DNA from: Copromyces sp. CBS 386.78
Lineage: Eukaryota > Ascomycota > Sordariomycetes > Sordariales > Sordariaceae
DNA length: 64,000 bases
Reading direction: 5' to 3'
NCBI GenBank assembly: GCA_030685235.1
Contig: MU839231.1
Coordinates: forward strand, 37,738-101,737
Shown: positions 22,941 through 32,985 of the stretch, one piece after another
Layout: each line of letters opens with the position of its first letter
How positions within the stretch are numbered: position 1 is the first letter of the stretch
The notes under the pieces: generated by a model
What the model was told of the DNA's origin: nothing
Seen by the model: only the letters and a program-made list of their open reading frames with translations
The model's database searches: none
Program-made: the position numbers and the translations under genes

Positions 22941-22970
22941 AGTAGCGCCGGGTTGCTAGACCGGGCTACT
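22941..22970 (-). promoter_or_regulatory. Strong hairpin with the B1 UAG in a 9-nt loop
   Basis: AGUAGC pairs with GCUACU and CCGG with CCGG (10 bp, one bulged C). The loop is UCUAGCAAC. Confidence 0.6.
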
Positions 22971-23414
22971 GTTGCACATTTCGCACTTCTTAGTGCCAGG
23001 ATACATCGGCCCGGCGCGGCGGGTGTGATGGCGAATGGTAGTGCTGGTTTCAGCTGGAGTAGTTGCGACGTTGGCTTTAGAGCCGGCGACACGGAACTGA
23101 AATGCTGGGACGTTGGTGGTGGTCTGATGGATTTCGGCGTCGAAGTTGACATTCTCGTACTAGATAAGGTATGAGGGACTTGATGTGACACTGGACGACT
23201 TTGTGGTCACTAACCTGGTTCTCCTTGTAGAAGGAGGAGTACTTGTCGTCTTTTTCGCCGTCTCTGGCGAGAAGCGGCGCGAGCGGGTATAGCTCGTCAA
23301 TGTTGCGGTTGAGAACATCGCCTGGAAACAATGCGTTGAAACTGTAAGCACCTGCATATATAGTCGCTAATACGACAAGTCGGAATTGCGTAAATTGATG
23401 CATTACGTACCTAA

Positions 23415-23770
23415 AGTTGCGTTCGGTCGCCCAATATGCCAGTATTGTAGAGGTTACATTACTGTACAGCGATTTCGCTGCAGGCCATCAACAGTAATAC
23501 AACAGTAATGTAGTGCTTTCATACTAGTATAAACATGGGGTTTGAAGCAGTATGAAAGCGAAGAAAGCAATAAAATCTCCAACGATTTCTAGCCTTCTAA
23601 TTAGTCAGATGCAGGCCATTGGGGGAGTTGGGGGAAGTGCAGCGACCTACATCAACTTGCAGATTTTTACTGGAAAACAGCCGAACGCAAAAATCACAGC
23701 AGTATACTATTGCTTACTGCCATATAAACTTCCTTACTGTTACTGGCATACTGGGCGACCGAACGCAACT
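23415..23770. mobile_element. MITE copy 2 (356 bp, TAA duplication), inside B1 exon 1
   Basis: The inverted ends AGTTGCGTTCGGTCGCCC and their complement match over about 30 bp with one mismatch. TAA flanks both sides (23412-23414 and 23771-23773). The interior is nearly the same as copy 1, including ATTGGGGGAGTTGGGGGAAG. The right-hand TSD copy ends one base upstream of the B1 intron-1 donor. Confidence 0.9.
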
Positions 23771-24149
23771 TAAGATATAATAACCACTGTGTCCTAGACC
23801 CTGCGGGTCCGACAGCTTGCTGGAGGTTGTACCAGGCATATTGATGGATGTTACCTGTGATGTTTTTCGAGAGATGCAGGATGAACTTTCCGGAAGCCAG
23901 GGCCGCCTAAAATACGTCCGGACAGGAGTGGGATTTTTTCGAGGCCGGCATTTCGAATCAGCTGGAATAACTGTGCAGGGTGAATGTGAAGACAACCTGA
24001 ACCTTGGAACGGACAGGCGGTCAATCAGCCAAGATCCAACCGGCCAATGAAAATATCCGAGCAGCACTTTTTAAGTCATCGTCTTATGTTATATTTGACC
24101 TGCTTGTTGATGGGGACATGGGTTGAATTCTCTTAAGAGCTCCACTGAT

Positions 24150-24530
24150 GACTGAACAGTGGTTGCCGGTATTTCCAAGCACAAGCCCCAGCTGAGGGCT
24201 ACCTATGCAGGTGTCCGTCTGCTAGACGGGGCGAGTCTTGCACTTCTCGCAGAGTCGCAGGTTCCAACGCCAGCGTCGGTGGCGGTGTGGGTGTTGACCG
24301 AGTCGTTGCGTTCGTTCGTGTCGGTGGAGGCGCCGGTAACGAGCTTGATGACCACGCTCATAGCCATGGGATGAGTGGAGCTGTTGTTGAGAAGCCTATA
24401 GGCGGCATAGTAGTTGCGAGTATTGGCCGTGTCCTCGGCATACTGGAGGGGAGCGAGCGGGTAGAGTAACTCTACCTTCCATTGGCAACAACATTAACGG
24501 GGATGAAGAAGAAGTTAGAAAGATATGAAC
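24150..24530 (-). pseudogene. B2: truncated B-family copy with conserved TAG
   Basis: Minus-strand sequence near 24470-24300 matches B1 exon 2 (ELLYPLAPLQYAEDTANTR) after a possible TAG acceptor. A frame change occurs before CEKCKTRPV, which is followed by TAG at 24222-24224 and QTDTC. Similarity ends there, so the second Cys domain is missing. It is probably a 3'-truncated relic. The hairpin over the TAG is still perfect. Confidence 0.5.
24215..24229 (-). promoter_or_regulatory. Hairpin with the B2 UAG in a 5-nt loop
   Basis: CCGUC pairs perfectly with GACGG around the loop UAGCA. Confidence 0.55.
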
Positions 24531-24763
24531 ATTGGCATTGATTGGAATACTCGTCTAGGTGGGTAAGGTAAGGTATGCGGCGCGATTCCCTTAGTGCGGA
24601 GTTGCTGTAGCAGGTATGCTGCTGCACCTTCCTCCATATTGCGCGTTATTCCTACCCCAGCTGCGAATCGTCCCCTCCACCATTTCCACTATAAACATGC
24701 TTTCAATGATCCCCCGCAAGTCCATTAATCCTTCCCGCTGAAAAGGTCTGTGCCTCGAAGTAG

Positions 24764-25243
24764 TTAATTCTCCTTGCCCTTGGGCTTGAAGCATTCGCGG
24801 CAGAGCTTGCCGGGAGCACGCTGAGGCCGGCGCATACAACCAGTGCACGTGAGGATGCCTTGCTCGGCCCACTCCTCAATCTGGCGCCAGCCGGCCTCGC
24901 CGGGCTTGTTCTTCACAAACACGCTGCACTTCTGGGTTCCGGGTTGCTAGACCGGAAAGACATTGCACTCGGCGCATTCGGGAAGACCGGGAAAATTAAT
25001 CACGGGCGCAGCGCCGGTAGGTTGGGCTGAGCCAGCGTGGCTGGAAGGGTCGCCGACAGTAGCGTTGTTGGCGGCGACGTCAGCTTCGTTGGTAGGGACG
25101 TTAGCGATAAAGGTGGGAAAGGATTGAAAAATTTGATAATAGATATTGTCAGACTGGACCTCGTACTGAAAGGCATTGTTAGATGCTGCCGAGAAAAACA
25201 GGTAGCAGGCATCTAAATCCGCGAAAGTTAATGGGTAGGTCAT
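24764..25243 (-). CDS. B3: B-family cysteine-rich protein with in-frame TAG
   Basis: The frame starts at ATG 25243 (MTYPLTFADL). This aligns with B1 exon 2 (LYPLAPLL), so an upstream exon may exist, although an in-frame TGA lies just before. The middle part (FQYEVQSDNIYYQ) aligns with the B1 exon 2/exon 3 junction but has no intron. C-x2-C (CAECNVFPV) is followed by TAG at 24947-24949 (codon 99). The frame continues for 60 codons: QPGTQKC, VKNK, GILTCTGCMRRPQRAPGKLC-x2-C, ending KGKEN and TAA at 24764. The first Cys pair after the TAG lacks its second Cys (Val-Phe). The full product would be 159 residues. The TAG lies in a 9-nt loop closed by a perfect 6-bp stem. Confidence 0.7.
24937..24957 (-). 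promoter_or_regulatory. Hairpin with the B3 UAG in a 9-nt loop
   Basis: UUCCGG pairs perfectly with CCGGAA. The loop UCUAGCAAC is identical to that of B1 although the outer stem differs. Confidence 0.6.
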
Positions 25244-25454
25244 GAGGCCAAATCACGGAAAAACATCTAGGCAAGAAAGGAGTTATAGATGCTGGACTAG
25301 TCAAGCTAAAACGGCGAAAGAACTATAGGCATATAAGGTATATCCCCATCACCTTTCCATCTCATGCCCGCACCCGTTCCTAGTCGACAATTCTCCTTCC
25401 ATTCGTATCCCCACCACTCCCGAAATGGACAACGCCGAGGGCGTCCAAGACTAC

Positions 25455-26493
25455 TCATCGGCGCGCTTTGAAGCAATGGGCGCAAAGCTTTCCAGGCGCA
25501 CGCTGAGGCCGCTTCATGCAATCCGTACAAGTCAGGATGCCCTGAGCAGCCCAGGCCCGGATCTGGAGAATCATCTCCTCGGTCGGTTTGTTAGCAAGGC
25601 AGTCGAAGCACTTCCTCGTACCAGTCTGCTAGAACGGACGAAGGCTGCACTCGGAGCACATGCCGGGGACCTTTGGGACGGCTGCGAGCTTGGGGCCGGT
25701 CCTACGCTTCTTGTTGCTCTTGGAGGTGGTCTTCGTGGTCTTCATGTTGTTGTGGTGAGCTTCGCCCGGTTTGACCGCGGGATGAATGCTAGAAGTAGCA
25801 AGGGAAGTAGCGGTGGTGATGAGATTGTTGCAGGCGGAAAAGGTTGCTGTGGTGAAAATGGCGTTGGTGATAGTGCTGGCGTCGTTCATACCGCCATTCG
25901 GGCCACGAGAGGTGGTCTGAGCCATGCCAGTAGTCGAGTTGGTGGGAGAACCAAATGAGGGCTGAGTGCTGTTGATCGGAGCATTATTCAGGACAAAATC
26001 CATGGTGGCTTTGGCACTGGCCTTGCGAATGGGCTCAACGTTTGCGATGAAAGGAGCACTGATCGCCGTCTTGTGATCGGCGTCCCAATGGAGAAGAACG
26101 GGGTCGATTAGGTCATCGGTCACAATGCGAGAGTGACCGATCTTCTTCGCGTTGAAGTGAAAATCGCGGGAGTCGTGGATGATATCATCAAAGTGGCTGT
26201 CATTCTTGTCGTAGATAGTGTCGGCGGTAAGAAGGATGGTGTCGTGAACATGTCCGATATAGGGAGATGGAGTGGTGTTGTTCTCGAGTAGCTCAACCGG
26301 GTATGGCTCGTGGTAGCCGCCAAAGATGGTCTTGGGGGGCATGCAGTCTGGAAGCGAACATGCAGAAGGTCAGCAAATGCATGTCTCGGAAGAAATGCCG
26401 TCGGTCGCATGCATGCATGTTGATGTATCACGTACCTTTGGCAGGATCACTGCCGCTGCTTTGGAAGGCTTTCAGATGGTTAAAGTCGGGCAT
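25455..26493 (-). CDS. B4: B-family cysteine-rich protein with in-frame TAG; one intron (26348-26435)
   Basis: Exon 1 is 26436-26493 (MPDFNHLKAFQSSGSDPAK). The 88-bp intron has a GTACGT donor, a GCTGACC branch site and a TTCCAG acceptor, and phase 1 rebuilds Asp. Exon 2 runs 26347-25455. Residues 20-250 are variable, with Thr/Asn-rich stretches and a basic patch (TSKSNKKRRTGPKL) like a nuclear localisation signal. C-x2-C (CSECSLRPF) precedes the TAG at 25629-25631 (codon 259). The frame goes on for 57 codons with QTGTRKC-x2-C, ANK, GILTCTDCMKRPQRAPGKLC-x2-C and KARR, to TGA at 25455. The full product would be 316 residues. This is the best-preserved B copy, with every Cys pair present. Confidence 0.78.
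25614..25643 (-). promoter_or_regulatory. Hairpin around the B4 UAG
   Basis: CUUCGUCCG can pair with UGGUACGAGG (nine pairs, one bulge, two G-U). The loop UUCUAGCAGAC holds the UAG. Confidence 0.45.
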
Positions 26494-29295
26494 TGTAATG
26501 CTTTGCCAGTAGTTTGTTGACTTCTCAAAAGCTCTTCACGTCAAATGCGTGGTTCGACTTTTGATCTTGTTGAAAGGAAGACAATCGATGGCGTGGTGAA
26601 AGGATTCAAAGGAATCGGAGGAATATTTAATTGTACTGATTTTCTCGACAGTCGCTTTCCGAATCAGCAAAAATGCCCGTTCAGAGGGGCTGTTCACCAA
26701 ACAGCCAGGCGATTCTCACTCTCGGGAAAAAAGAGACGGACATTTTCGCTCACGAACACAGAGCCAGGCTGCCAGAGACACACTGGATGAATGACGTTGA
26801 GTTTAAGTTGGGACGATGGGGCCGCGACCGAGCAACATTTACCGCCGCCAATCAAAGTTGTCGAAAAATTTCAATCGGGAAGGTGGCAGGGTCAGTGAAT
26901 CCACTTGCAGGGATGTAAGACCGAACCGTAGTGGACCCAAAGTTGCACAATAGCATACGACAAAAATGCTGAATAAAAACGGCCACGGGCCCGTGCATTG
27001 GACCTTCCCGAGATATTTGTTGACAAGCAACGGGGGAAAGGACTATCCCCTTTTGGGCGTAGAGCCTATTTTTTTCTGACATGTTCGTGCCTGGTGCCTT
27101 GGTCTATCTGTAAAGGACCTCTTCTCCATCCTTGTTCGTCTCCTTTGCTTCCTTCCTCTTCTCTACTGCGTCGTCTTTGTCCTCACCGCCGTGATCCAAG
27201 AATGATGCCTCGTGACATTGAACACCCTCATCAAAGGTCTTTGTTGACATGCCAAGTATCCTCCTCCTCTCTGATAATTGATGGGTGTCGTTGACTGCTG
27301 CTGGTTTACTTCTGCCGCCTGTCCGCTGCGCACACCAACTCGTGCGCAAACTGCTGCGCGCATCGAGTAAGCACCCCGCTGAGTCATCGGCGGACGCCCC
27401 CTCATGGCCCAACCGCCTCTATCACCAGTAACTTGCTCAAGAAGTTGTTCCTGGAAGCGCACGGAAATGCCCAGCAACTGTTGGTATCATCGGCGCGCGG
27501 CGTGCCCACTCCTCCAAAGCCCTATCGTGCCCGGCTCCAGGTTAGCAGAGTTGGGCAAAAGCCAGAAGTGGCCACATCCCCAAGGCCCGCGGGAATGTAT
27601 GTGGTCATCCTCGCTGACCACTGGAACACGCGTCCGGTACGCATGCGCGGTAGCGCGATCCCCTAACACCGCCATGTTTACTTCCGCCCCGCATCCAGCC
27701 ATACCGTTCATGGCAATCCTCCCTCATCCGTCATCACTGCAACCCGCCGCACCCGCTCTTCTCGGATTGTCATCGCCACCAACGTCCCAGACGATCGCAA
27801 ATCTTGACCTCATACTGCCCAAGCAAGTAACGATGCCTTCCTTTCGAGTTTCGACCATGCCCTTCTGCTGCCCCAAAGGCTAACAAGCACCGTCTGTTTG
27901 ATCGAATAGCCTGCTCCGTGACCCCCGCATCTCCTCTGCTGCCCTATACCGAGGGTGCTACGATCGTACCCGTATCCACGTCTCGCAGCGATGGACGACC
28001 GCCGAAACCGCAAGCAAGTCCTTCGTCAACCGTGACGTCCTCGAACATACCGCGACAAACAATGAGGCGTTCTCCGCGTAACCGTTCGAGCCCATCATCC
28101 GGGCGCCGCACCCTCGCTCAGTCTATCCCCAACAGACCGCTACTCCGACCCCATTGCGAGACCACGGTGTATACCGAGCCCAGAGAGGATACATCGAAAC
28201 AAGACCGCTGACGACCGTAGCGTCATCGTCACCATCTTAACAAGCGACAACCCTTCCTTCCCACAACCGTTCGAGGCCATCTTCGGTGTCTGGCAATCCC
28301 GCTCCGTCCATCGCTCCGTTTCGAACATTCCCCACGACCGCACGAGAAGAAGAGACCGCGACACCCACTGACCGATCACTATCGAGTTCGCGATCAAGAC
28401 CATACCAACCGCGGCGTCGTCAGCTATACCCCCAGAAGCAATAAGAGAAAGGCCGACGGCTCGGCTTCCGCACAGTCAATAAGTTTATCGCGCTATTCCG
28501 AATAACTTCCATCGAGACCGTATCCGAACTCCGCAGGGATAACGCGAGAGTCCCTGACCGCCCCGCGCCAAGGGTTCGACGAACATTGTTGCAACCTAAG
28601 GCCCACTCGATACACCTCGACAACAAGCGTTTCGTTCCGATACCGTTCGAGCCCTCCGTCCACCTAAGCCCCGTACCAAAGCGGCTGAAGCTATAAATAG
28701 ACAGAGAAACAGAGGAGGGCCTCTTGCCCTCTTGTGGCTAGCCGGTTGTCTTCCTGCCGGGCCTGACGGGTACCACCCGGCCGTGGAAGATATGGACAGA
28801 GTCTCTCGCCGGCGACGAAGAGCCAACTAGACTTAAGTTGAGGGTGATTTCTCGACAAATGATACGCCACCAATACCACAACAACGCGAGCGATACGATT
28901 GATGCCGGCCGACCGAGGTCAACTGGCTAAGACTACCAAGAAAGTTAGCGGGGGAGCGTGGATGGTGGGAGGGTAGACAAATACCAGACTGGACTCAGTC
29001 TTGCGATCTGAGCATGGATCGCATGAAAGAGGAGGATCGCACTCTCGACACCCGATACTCGGCTGCAGCGACTAACGAAACCCATGCGACTGATGATTGA
29101 GTCTCCTGGCGATCTGGAAGATACGTTGCAAAGATCAAGGTCAATTGAAGCGAGCGAAATTCGTCCCGGTGCAAAGGCTGGACGCTTCGGCTTGCGACGG
29201 CAACAGTCGGCGCCATCGTTGCGGCAAATACCTTACACCGGGTACAATACCGATGTAATGGGCGCGTAGCCACTGAAAGTTGCAAACCCTCGTGG
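26494..29295. other. GC-normal region upstream of B4, no confident gene
   Basis: Short overlapping frames on both strands. The most protein-like are a minus-strand acidic/basic stretch near 27250-27105 (FLDHGGEDKDDAVEKRK) and a plus-strand stretch near 27433-27540 (LEAHGNAQQLLVSSARG). Neither has splice or family support. Confidence 0.3.
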
Positions 29296-29526
29296 ATGCA
29301 CATTATCCCCGTTCAAGGACAGGTAAGTAGTTCTACCAAGAAGACAAGGACTCGAAAAAGGAGAGCAACGTCTAATTATCCGCAGATCGATGAACCTCGT
29401 CAGATTGCTGAGCAATTCGCTGGTCCTCCAATGCAGGCGCCTGCATGTCTTGGAAGGTTTCAGGGCGTGTCAGTCAGCACCGTTACCGGCCAGTTGCAAG
29501 ATACCGACCGAGCCCGGCGTCCTTAG
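29296..29526 (+). CDS. Possible small spliced gene (intron 29323-29385)
   Basis: A good fungal intron (GTAAGT donor, TCTAAT branch-like site, CGCAG acceptor, 63 bp) interrupts a frame starting at ATG 29296 (MHIIPVQGQ). It continues DEPRQIAEQFAGPPMQAP to TAG at 29524. The spliced product would be about 55 residues; the ATG may not be the true start. I do not recognise the protein. Confidence 0.3.
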   Translation: MHIIPVQGQVSSSTKKTRTRKRRATSNYPQIDEPRQIAEQFAGPPMQAPACLGRFQGVSVSTVTGQLQDTDRARRP

Positions 29527-30055
29527 TGCTCACAACTTGTTGTTGGCATTTTCTACCAACGGCAACGGTGAGGATCATTTCTTCTCTCAAACGTGTACGA
29601 CGGACACTACTCTTCTTTCACGCTACGTACCACGATGTGGCCTCAGGATGTTCAATAAATCTCATAGGCAAGTACCTTTCCTACTCCTTCCAACCTGGAC
29701 CAGCTATTGGTCCACATGCGTATAAGTCAGATCCAGACTACCGGTTCTCCTTACCCCTGATCTAAACTACTGCAACCAAGTACTCTTTCCGATTTGCAAG
29801 TCGGCTTAAGCTACGGTGTCGTTAAGAAAGATTGTCGAAGCAATGACAGGATGACAATAGCGAGGACAATCAAGCCCTGGGCAAAAACGGGGAGCGTGGG
29901 AAAGGACTAGGCGGACACGGAACTCAGAGAGAAGCAGGCCTCAACAGAGTATCTCAACCTGGCCATTACGGTTTCGCGTCCGTCACCTCACTTACACCGA
30001 CGATTCACCCCACAACGTCGCCCAAGCCTCTCATCTTGTCCCACCACCTTAGGCC
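29527..30055. other. Intergenic, no gene seen
   Basis: Only short frames. Pyrimidine-rich, leader-like DNA at 29990-30055 precedes the next candidate ATG. Confidence 0.3.
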
Positions 30056-30514
30056 ATGGCCTTCTATCTCGGCACTGGATCTCTCGTCTGTCCATCACGG
30101 TGCTCCGGTCCTACTGCTCGGAGCCTGGACTGCTGCCCCTCCATTTCACAACGTCAGCCGGTCCAATCTACCACCACCGCCGCCTCCCTTCGCCAAGCGC
30201 CGGACCTTCAGGGCTTCCGCTCCGCTCTATCTGCCCCGGCGCTCGACAACAGCCGCTCCGGCTCCCACCACCCCCCCATCTCGGCCCCGATTATAAACCA
30301 AAGACGGCGACGGTGTCCTATACCTCCAAGGACAGCGGGAGAGCCTCTCCGACAAACCCGGAAGGCGCGGGGAGGAGAATGGGGATACCGCTGCAGCCGA
30401 GACGTCGTGTGGCACGGGGCGGTTGAGTATGGACAGCTTGGTATGGAGACCGCCCCTACAGCTAGCCTACAAATCCGGGGGATCGGCAGCACCATCGTGG
30501 CTGCTGCCGGATAA
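30056..30514 (+). CDS. Possible Ser/Pro/Arg-rich hypothetical protein
   Basis: A 152-codon frame starts at an ATG in good context (GGCCATGGC), MAFYLGTGSLVCPSRC. It is rich in Ser, Pro, Arg and Gln without a recognisable domain. GC-rich DNA gives alternative frames of similar length, so coding is uncertain. Confidence 0.25.
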   Translation: MAFYLGTGSLVCPSRCSGPTARSLDCCPSISQRQPVQSTTTAASLRQAPDLQGFRSALSAPALDNSRSGSHHPPISAPIINQRRRRCPIPPRTAGEPLRQTRKARGGEWGYRCSRDVVWHGAVEYGQLGMETAPTASLQIRGIGSTIVAAAG

Positions 30515-30696
30515 CGTCATGCCGAGAGCCTGTTCCAACTACGCCTCGCCCCTGGAAGAACTACACGTCATAGTTGAAAACCCTGTAAGAAGGCCCGAAC
30601 AAAGCTGCTAGGCTGTGAGAAGGTTCCTTGAACCTGGAATTGTGTTTATATCGACCTCGAACGGGTGGTAATTCCGACGGAAAGGCGTGGTTGCGC

Positions 30697-32549
30697 CAGG
30701 GTTGGGATTAGTATTAGTCTAGTCTAGTATTTGGGTCGTACTAATACTAGACCTCTAGTATTAGTACTAGACCCGTACTAATACTAATTAGTACTCTAGT
30801 ATTTAGTACGTACTAAGGTATTTTAGTACTATTATTTTTTACTTGTTGTACGTAGAATATACTACTAAACGAGCTGGTTTCAAAACTATCAACGGTTTTC
30901 AAAAATATTATATAATTAAAAAGTTATTAACGATACTAAAATACTAATTAGTACTAATTAATATACTAAAAGTACTAATTAGTATACTAAAATACTAATT
31001 AGTATACTAAAATACTAGTCTAGTACTAGAAATACTAGTCTAGTACTGAAAATACTAGTCTAGTATTAAATTTATTAATTTAATAATTATAATTATTTAA
31101 AATTAAAAGTATAATAAAATATACGGTTTGAATATTAATAGATAAATATATAAATGTTATTATAGTTATGATATTTTAAATTAATTATTATAATATTAAT
31201 ATCCTTTAAGTTAGTTTTTATTCATTATAAATACTATTTATATTATATCAATGTAATATATAAATGTTAAAATCATTCTTAATATGATTTTTATATAATA
31301 AATTTAACTATATAATTTAAAAGTTAATAAAAGTAATGATAATAATTATTATTAAGAATATTAAAAGAAAATCCATCTATTTATACCCCTTCAAAGTACG
31401 GCTTGTAAGATTCGCCCTTATTCTTTAAAATCTTCTGTTGGCGCTAGTGAAATTCCAAGGCATTCTTATTTAAATACCGTTTATTGTAGCGGGAATTATT
31501 ACAAACCTAAAAGGTTGTACTATCCTATATATAATATTAGTAAATAAATTATGTAATAGATAAATATATATATATATATATGTATATCCCTACATTGATA
31601 GTCAAATGACTAGGTCTAAGCCTCCTTTTTAAATTAGCTAACGGAAAAGGACTAAATAACGTTAAAAAGCTTAGAAACCAGAATTATTTAGAAAGAAAAA
31701 GAAAAAAATAACAAGAGATAGTTTGGAAGGCTTGGAAGGTTTGGAAGGCTTGGAAGGTTTGGAAGGCTTAGAAAGCTTAAAAGCTTAAAAGATTTAAAGA
31801 ATATAAAAAATCTTATATTATTATTAGTATTATTATTTTAATTATTATATTTCGTAATATTCATCTTATATTTATAATTATTATAATTATAGTAATTTAC
31901 ACTATTTAATATAATTTATACTTTAAATTATATTATTATTCTTATTATAAAACTTTTTATTTTTATATAATATTAATCTAATACCCTTAATACTAACCTA
32001 ATCTTTTTAGTATTTGTAATACTATATAAATACTAAAAGTACTAATTAGTATACTAAAAGTACTAATTAGTATACTAAAATACTAATTAGTATACTAAAA
32101 GTACTAATTAGTAGACTAAAAGTACTAATTAGTACGACTCTAGTATTTTTTAGTAATTAAAAATTAAGGATATATACATATTTTAAATATAGTTAAGTTT
32201 GTTTAATTCTTCTTTTTCTACTATCTGAACCAGAATTCTAAAATTATTTTTCTAGAATTAATTATTTTATTATTTATTTTAGGAAACTTTGAATATTTAT
32301 AATTAAATTAAGAAAAATATTATATATATACAACGACTATTTTTATACGTATTTATTATTATCTAACTTATCTACGGTTTAAAAAGGTAAAAAAAACACA
32401 TTTTTAAAAATTAGTATTTTAGTATACTAGTCTGGTATTTTAGTCTAGTCTAGTATTAGTCTAGTCTAGTACTAAGGCCGTACTAATACTAATACTAAAT
32501 ACTAATACTAGAGTTGTACTAATTAGTACCGTACTAATTCCCAACCCTG
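30697..32549. mobile_element. Non-autonomous hAT-like element with 8-bp duplication
   Basis: The ends are CAGGGTTGGGATTAGTA and, inverted, TACTAATTCCCAACCCTG. A perfect 8-bp duplication GGTTGCGC flanks it (30689-30696 and 32550-32557). The CAGGG terminus and 8-bp duplication are typical of the hAT superfamily. The 1853-bp interior is AT-rich with no transposase frame. Subterminal arrays of TACTAATTAGTA and CTAGTCTAGTACT occur at both ends (30715-31065 and 32035-32540) and may be transposase-binding sites. A short TTGGAAGGCT repeat lies at 31721-31775. Confidence 0.85.
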
Positions 32550-32558
32550 GGTTGCGCT

Positions 32559-32985
32559 GAGGACATGTCGTCAAGGGGGGCCATCTGATCCTGCGTGGGC
32601 CGAGAGAACGTGTGCCGTGTTTCACCATGACACCCAGCCCGCTGTGGATCTTGACTGCCTCAAGCCCTCAACGTTATGCTGTGCTTTATTCCAACGACGA
32701 GGGCTAAGAACGTGATCTACTACCTCTACGGGACAGATGAAGAGCAGATAGACGATGCTACAAAGGTTTGGACAGCCTTATTTGAACCTGCAGAGATGGT
32801 TGTTTCCACGAGTAGCGGTGGTTGCTCTGGAGGACTTGCCGTCAAGGGGGGACCTGCCTATCCTGCGGTGGGTCGAGAGAGCGAGTCCCGCGTTTCACTA
32901 TACTATGCTGCCCGCTGTGGATCATGACTAGAGGTACCTTGACCTCACCCGGTGACTGGTTCCAACGTCGAGGGAAGTCGGCCGC
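32559..32985 (+). repeat. Imperfect tandem duplication, about 270-bp period
   Basis: The segment starting GAGGACATGTCGTCAAGG at 32559 recurs near 32829 as GAGGACTTGCCGTCAAGG. The flanking CGAGAGA, GTTTCAC, CCCGCTGTGGATC and CCAACG blocks are also shared. The second copy keeps the undisturbed sequence GGTTGCTCTG at the place where the hAT element entered the first. Confidence 0.65.

Larger units (their letters stand above)
22758..23839 (-). pseudogene. B1: B-family cysteine-rich gene with conserved TAG, split by a MITE in exon 1
   Basis: On the minus strand exon 1 starts at ATG 23839 (MPGTTSSKLSD). The MITE at 23415-23770 splits it, and only TTA-G (23414-23411) remains before the GTACGT donor. 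Intron 1 is 23352-23410 (ATGCAG acceptor, phase 1). Exon 2 is 23215-23351 (ELYPLAPLLARD). Intron 2 is 23160-23214 (GTTAGT donor, CTAG acceptor, phase 0). Exon 3 ends at TAA 22758. With the MITE removed the frame is continuous for 202 residues. C-x2-C (CEMCNSSPV) is followed by TAG at 22956-22958 (codon 137), then QPGATRC-x2-C, NK, GVLTC-x2-C, RRPQRERGKWC-x2-C. All other boundaries look intact, so the insertion is likely recent. Confidence 0.7.

Noticed and set aside
16704..25631. The TAGs are independent RIP hits on TGG or CAG
   Set aside because: RIP could make TAG from either, but nine diverged copies hit at one codon, with no other RIP damage nearby in the best copies and intact downstream frames, is not expected from random mutation.
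29296..29526. Joining this spliced frame to the frames at 29390-29765 as one larger gene
   Set aside because: The frames are incompatible without additional unsupported introns.
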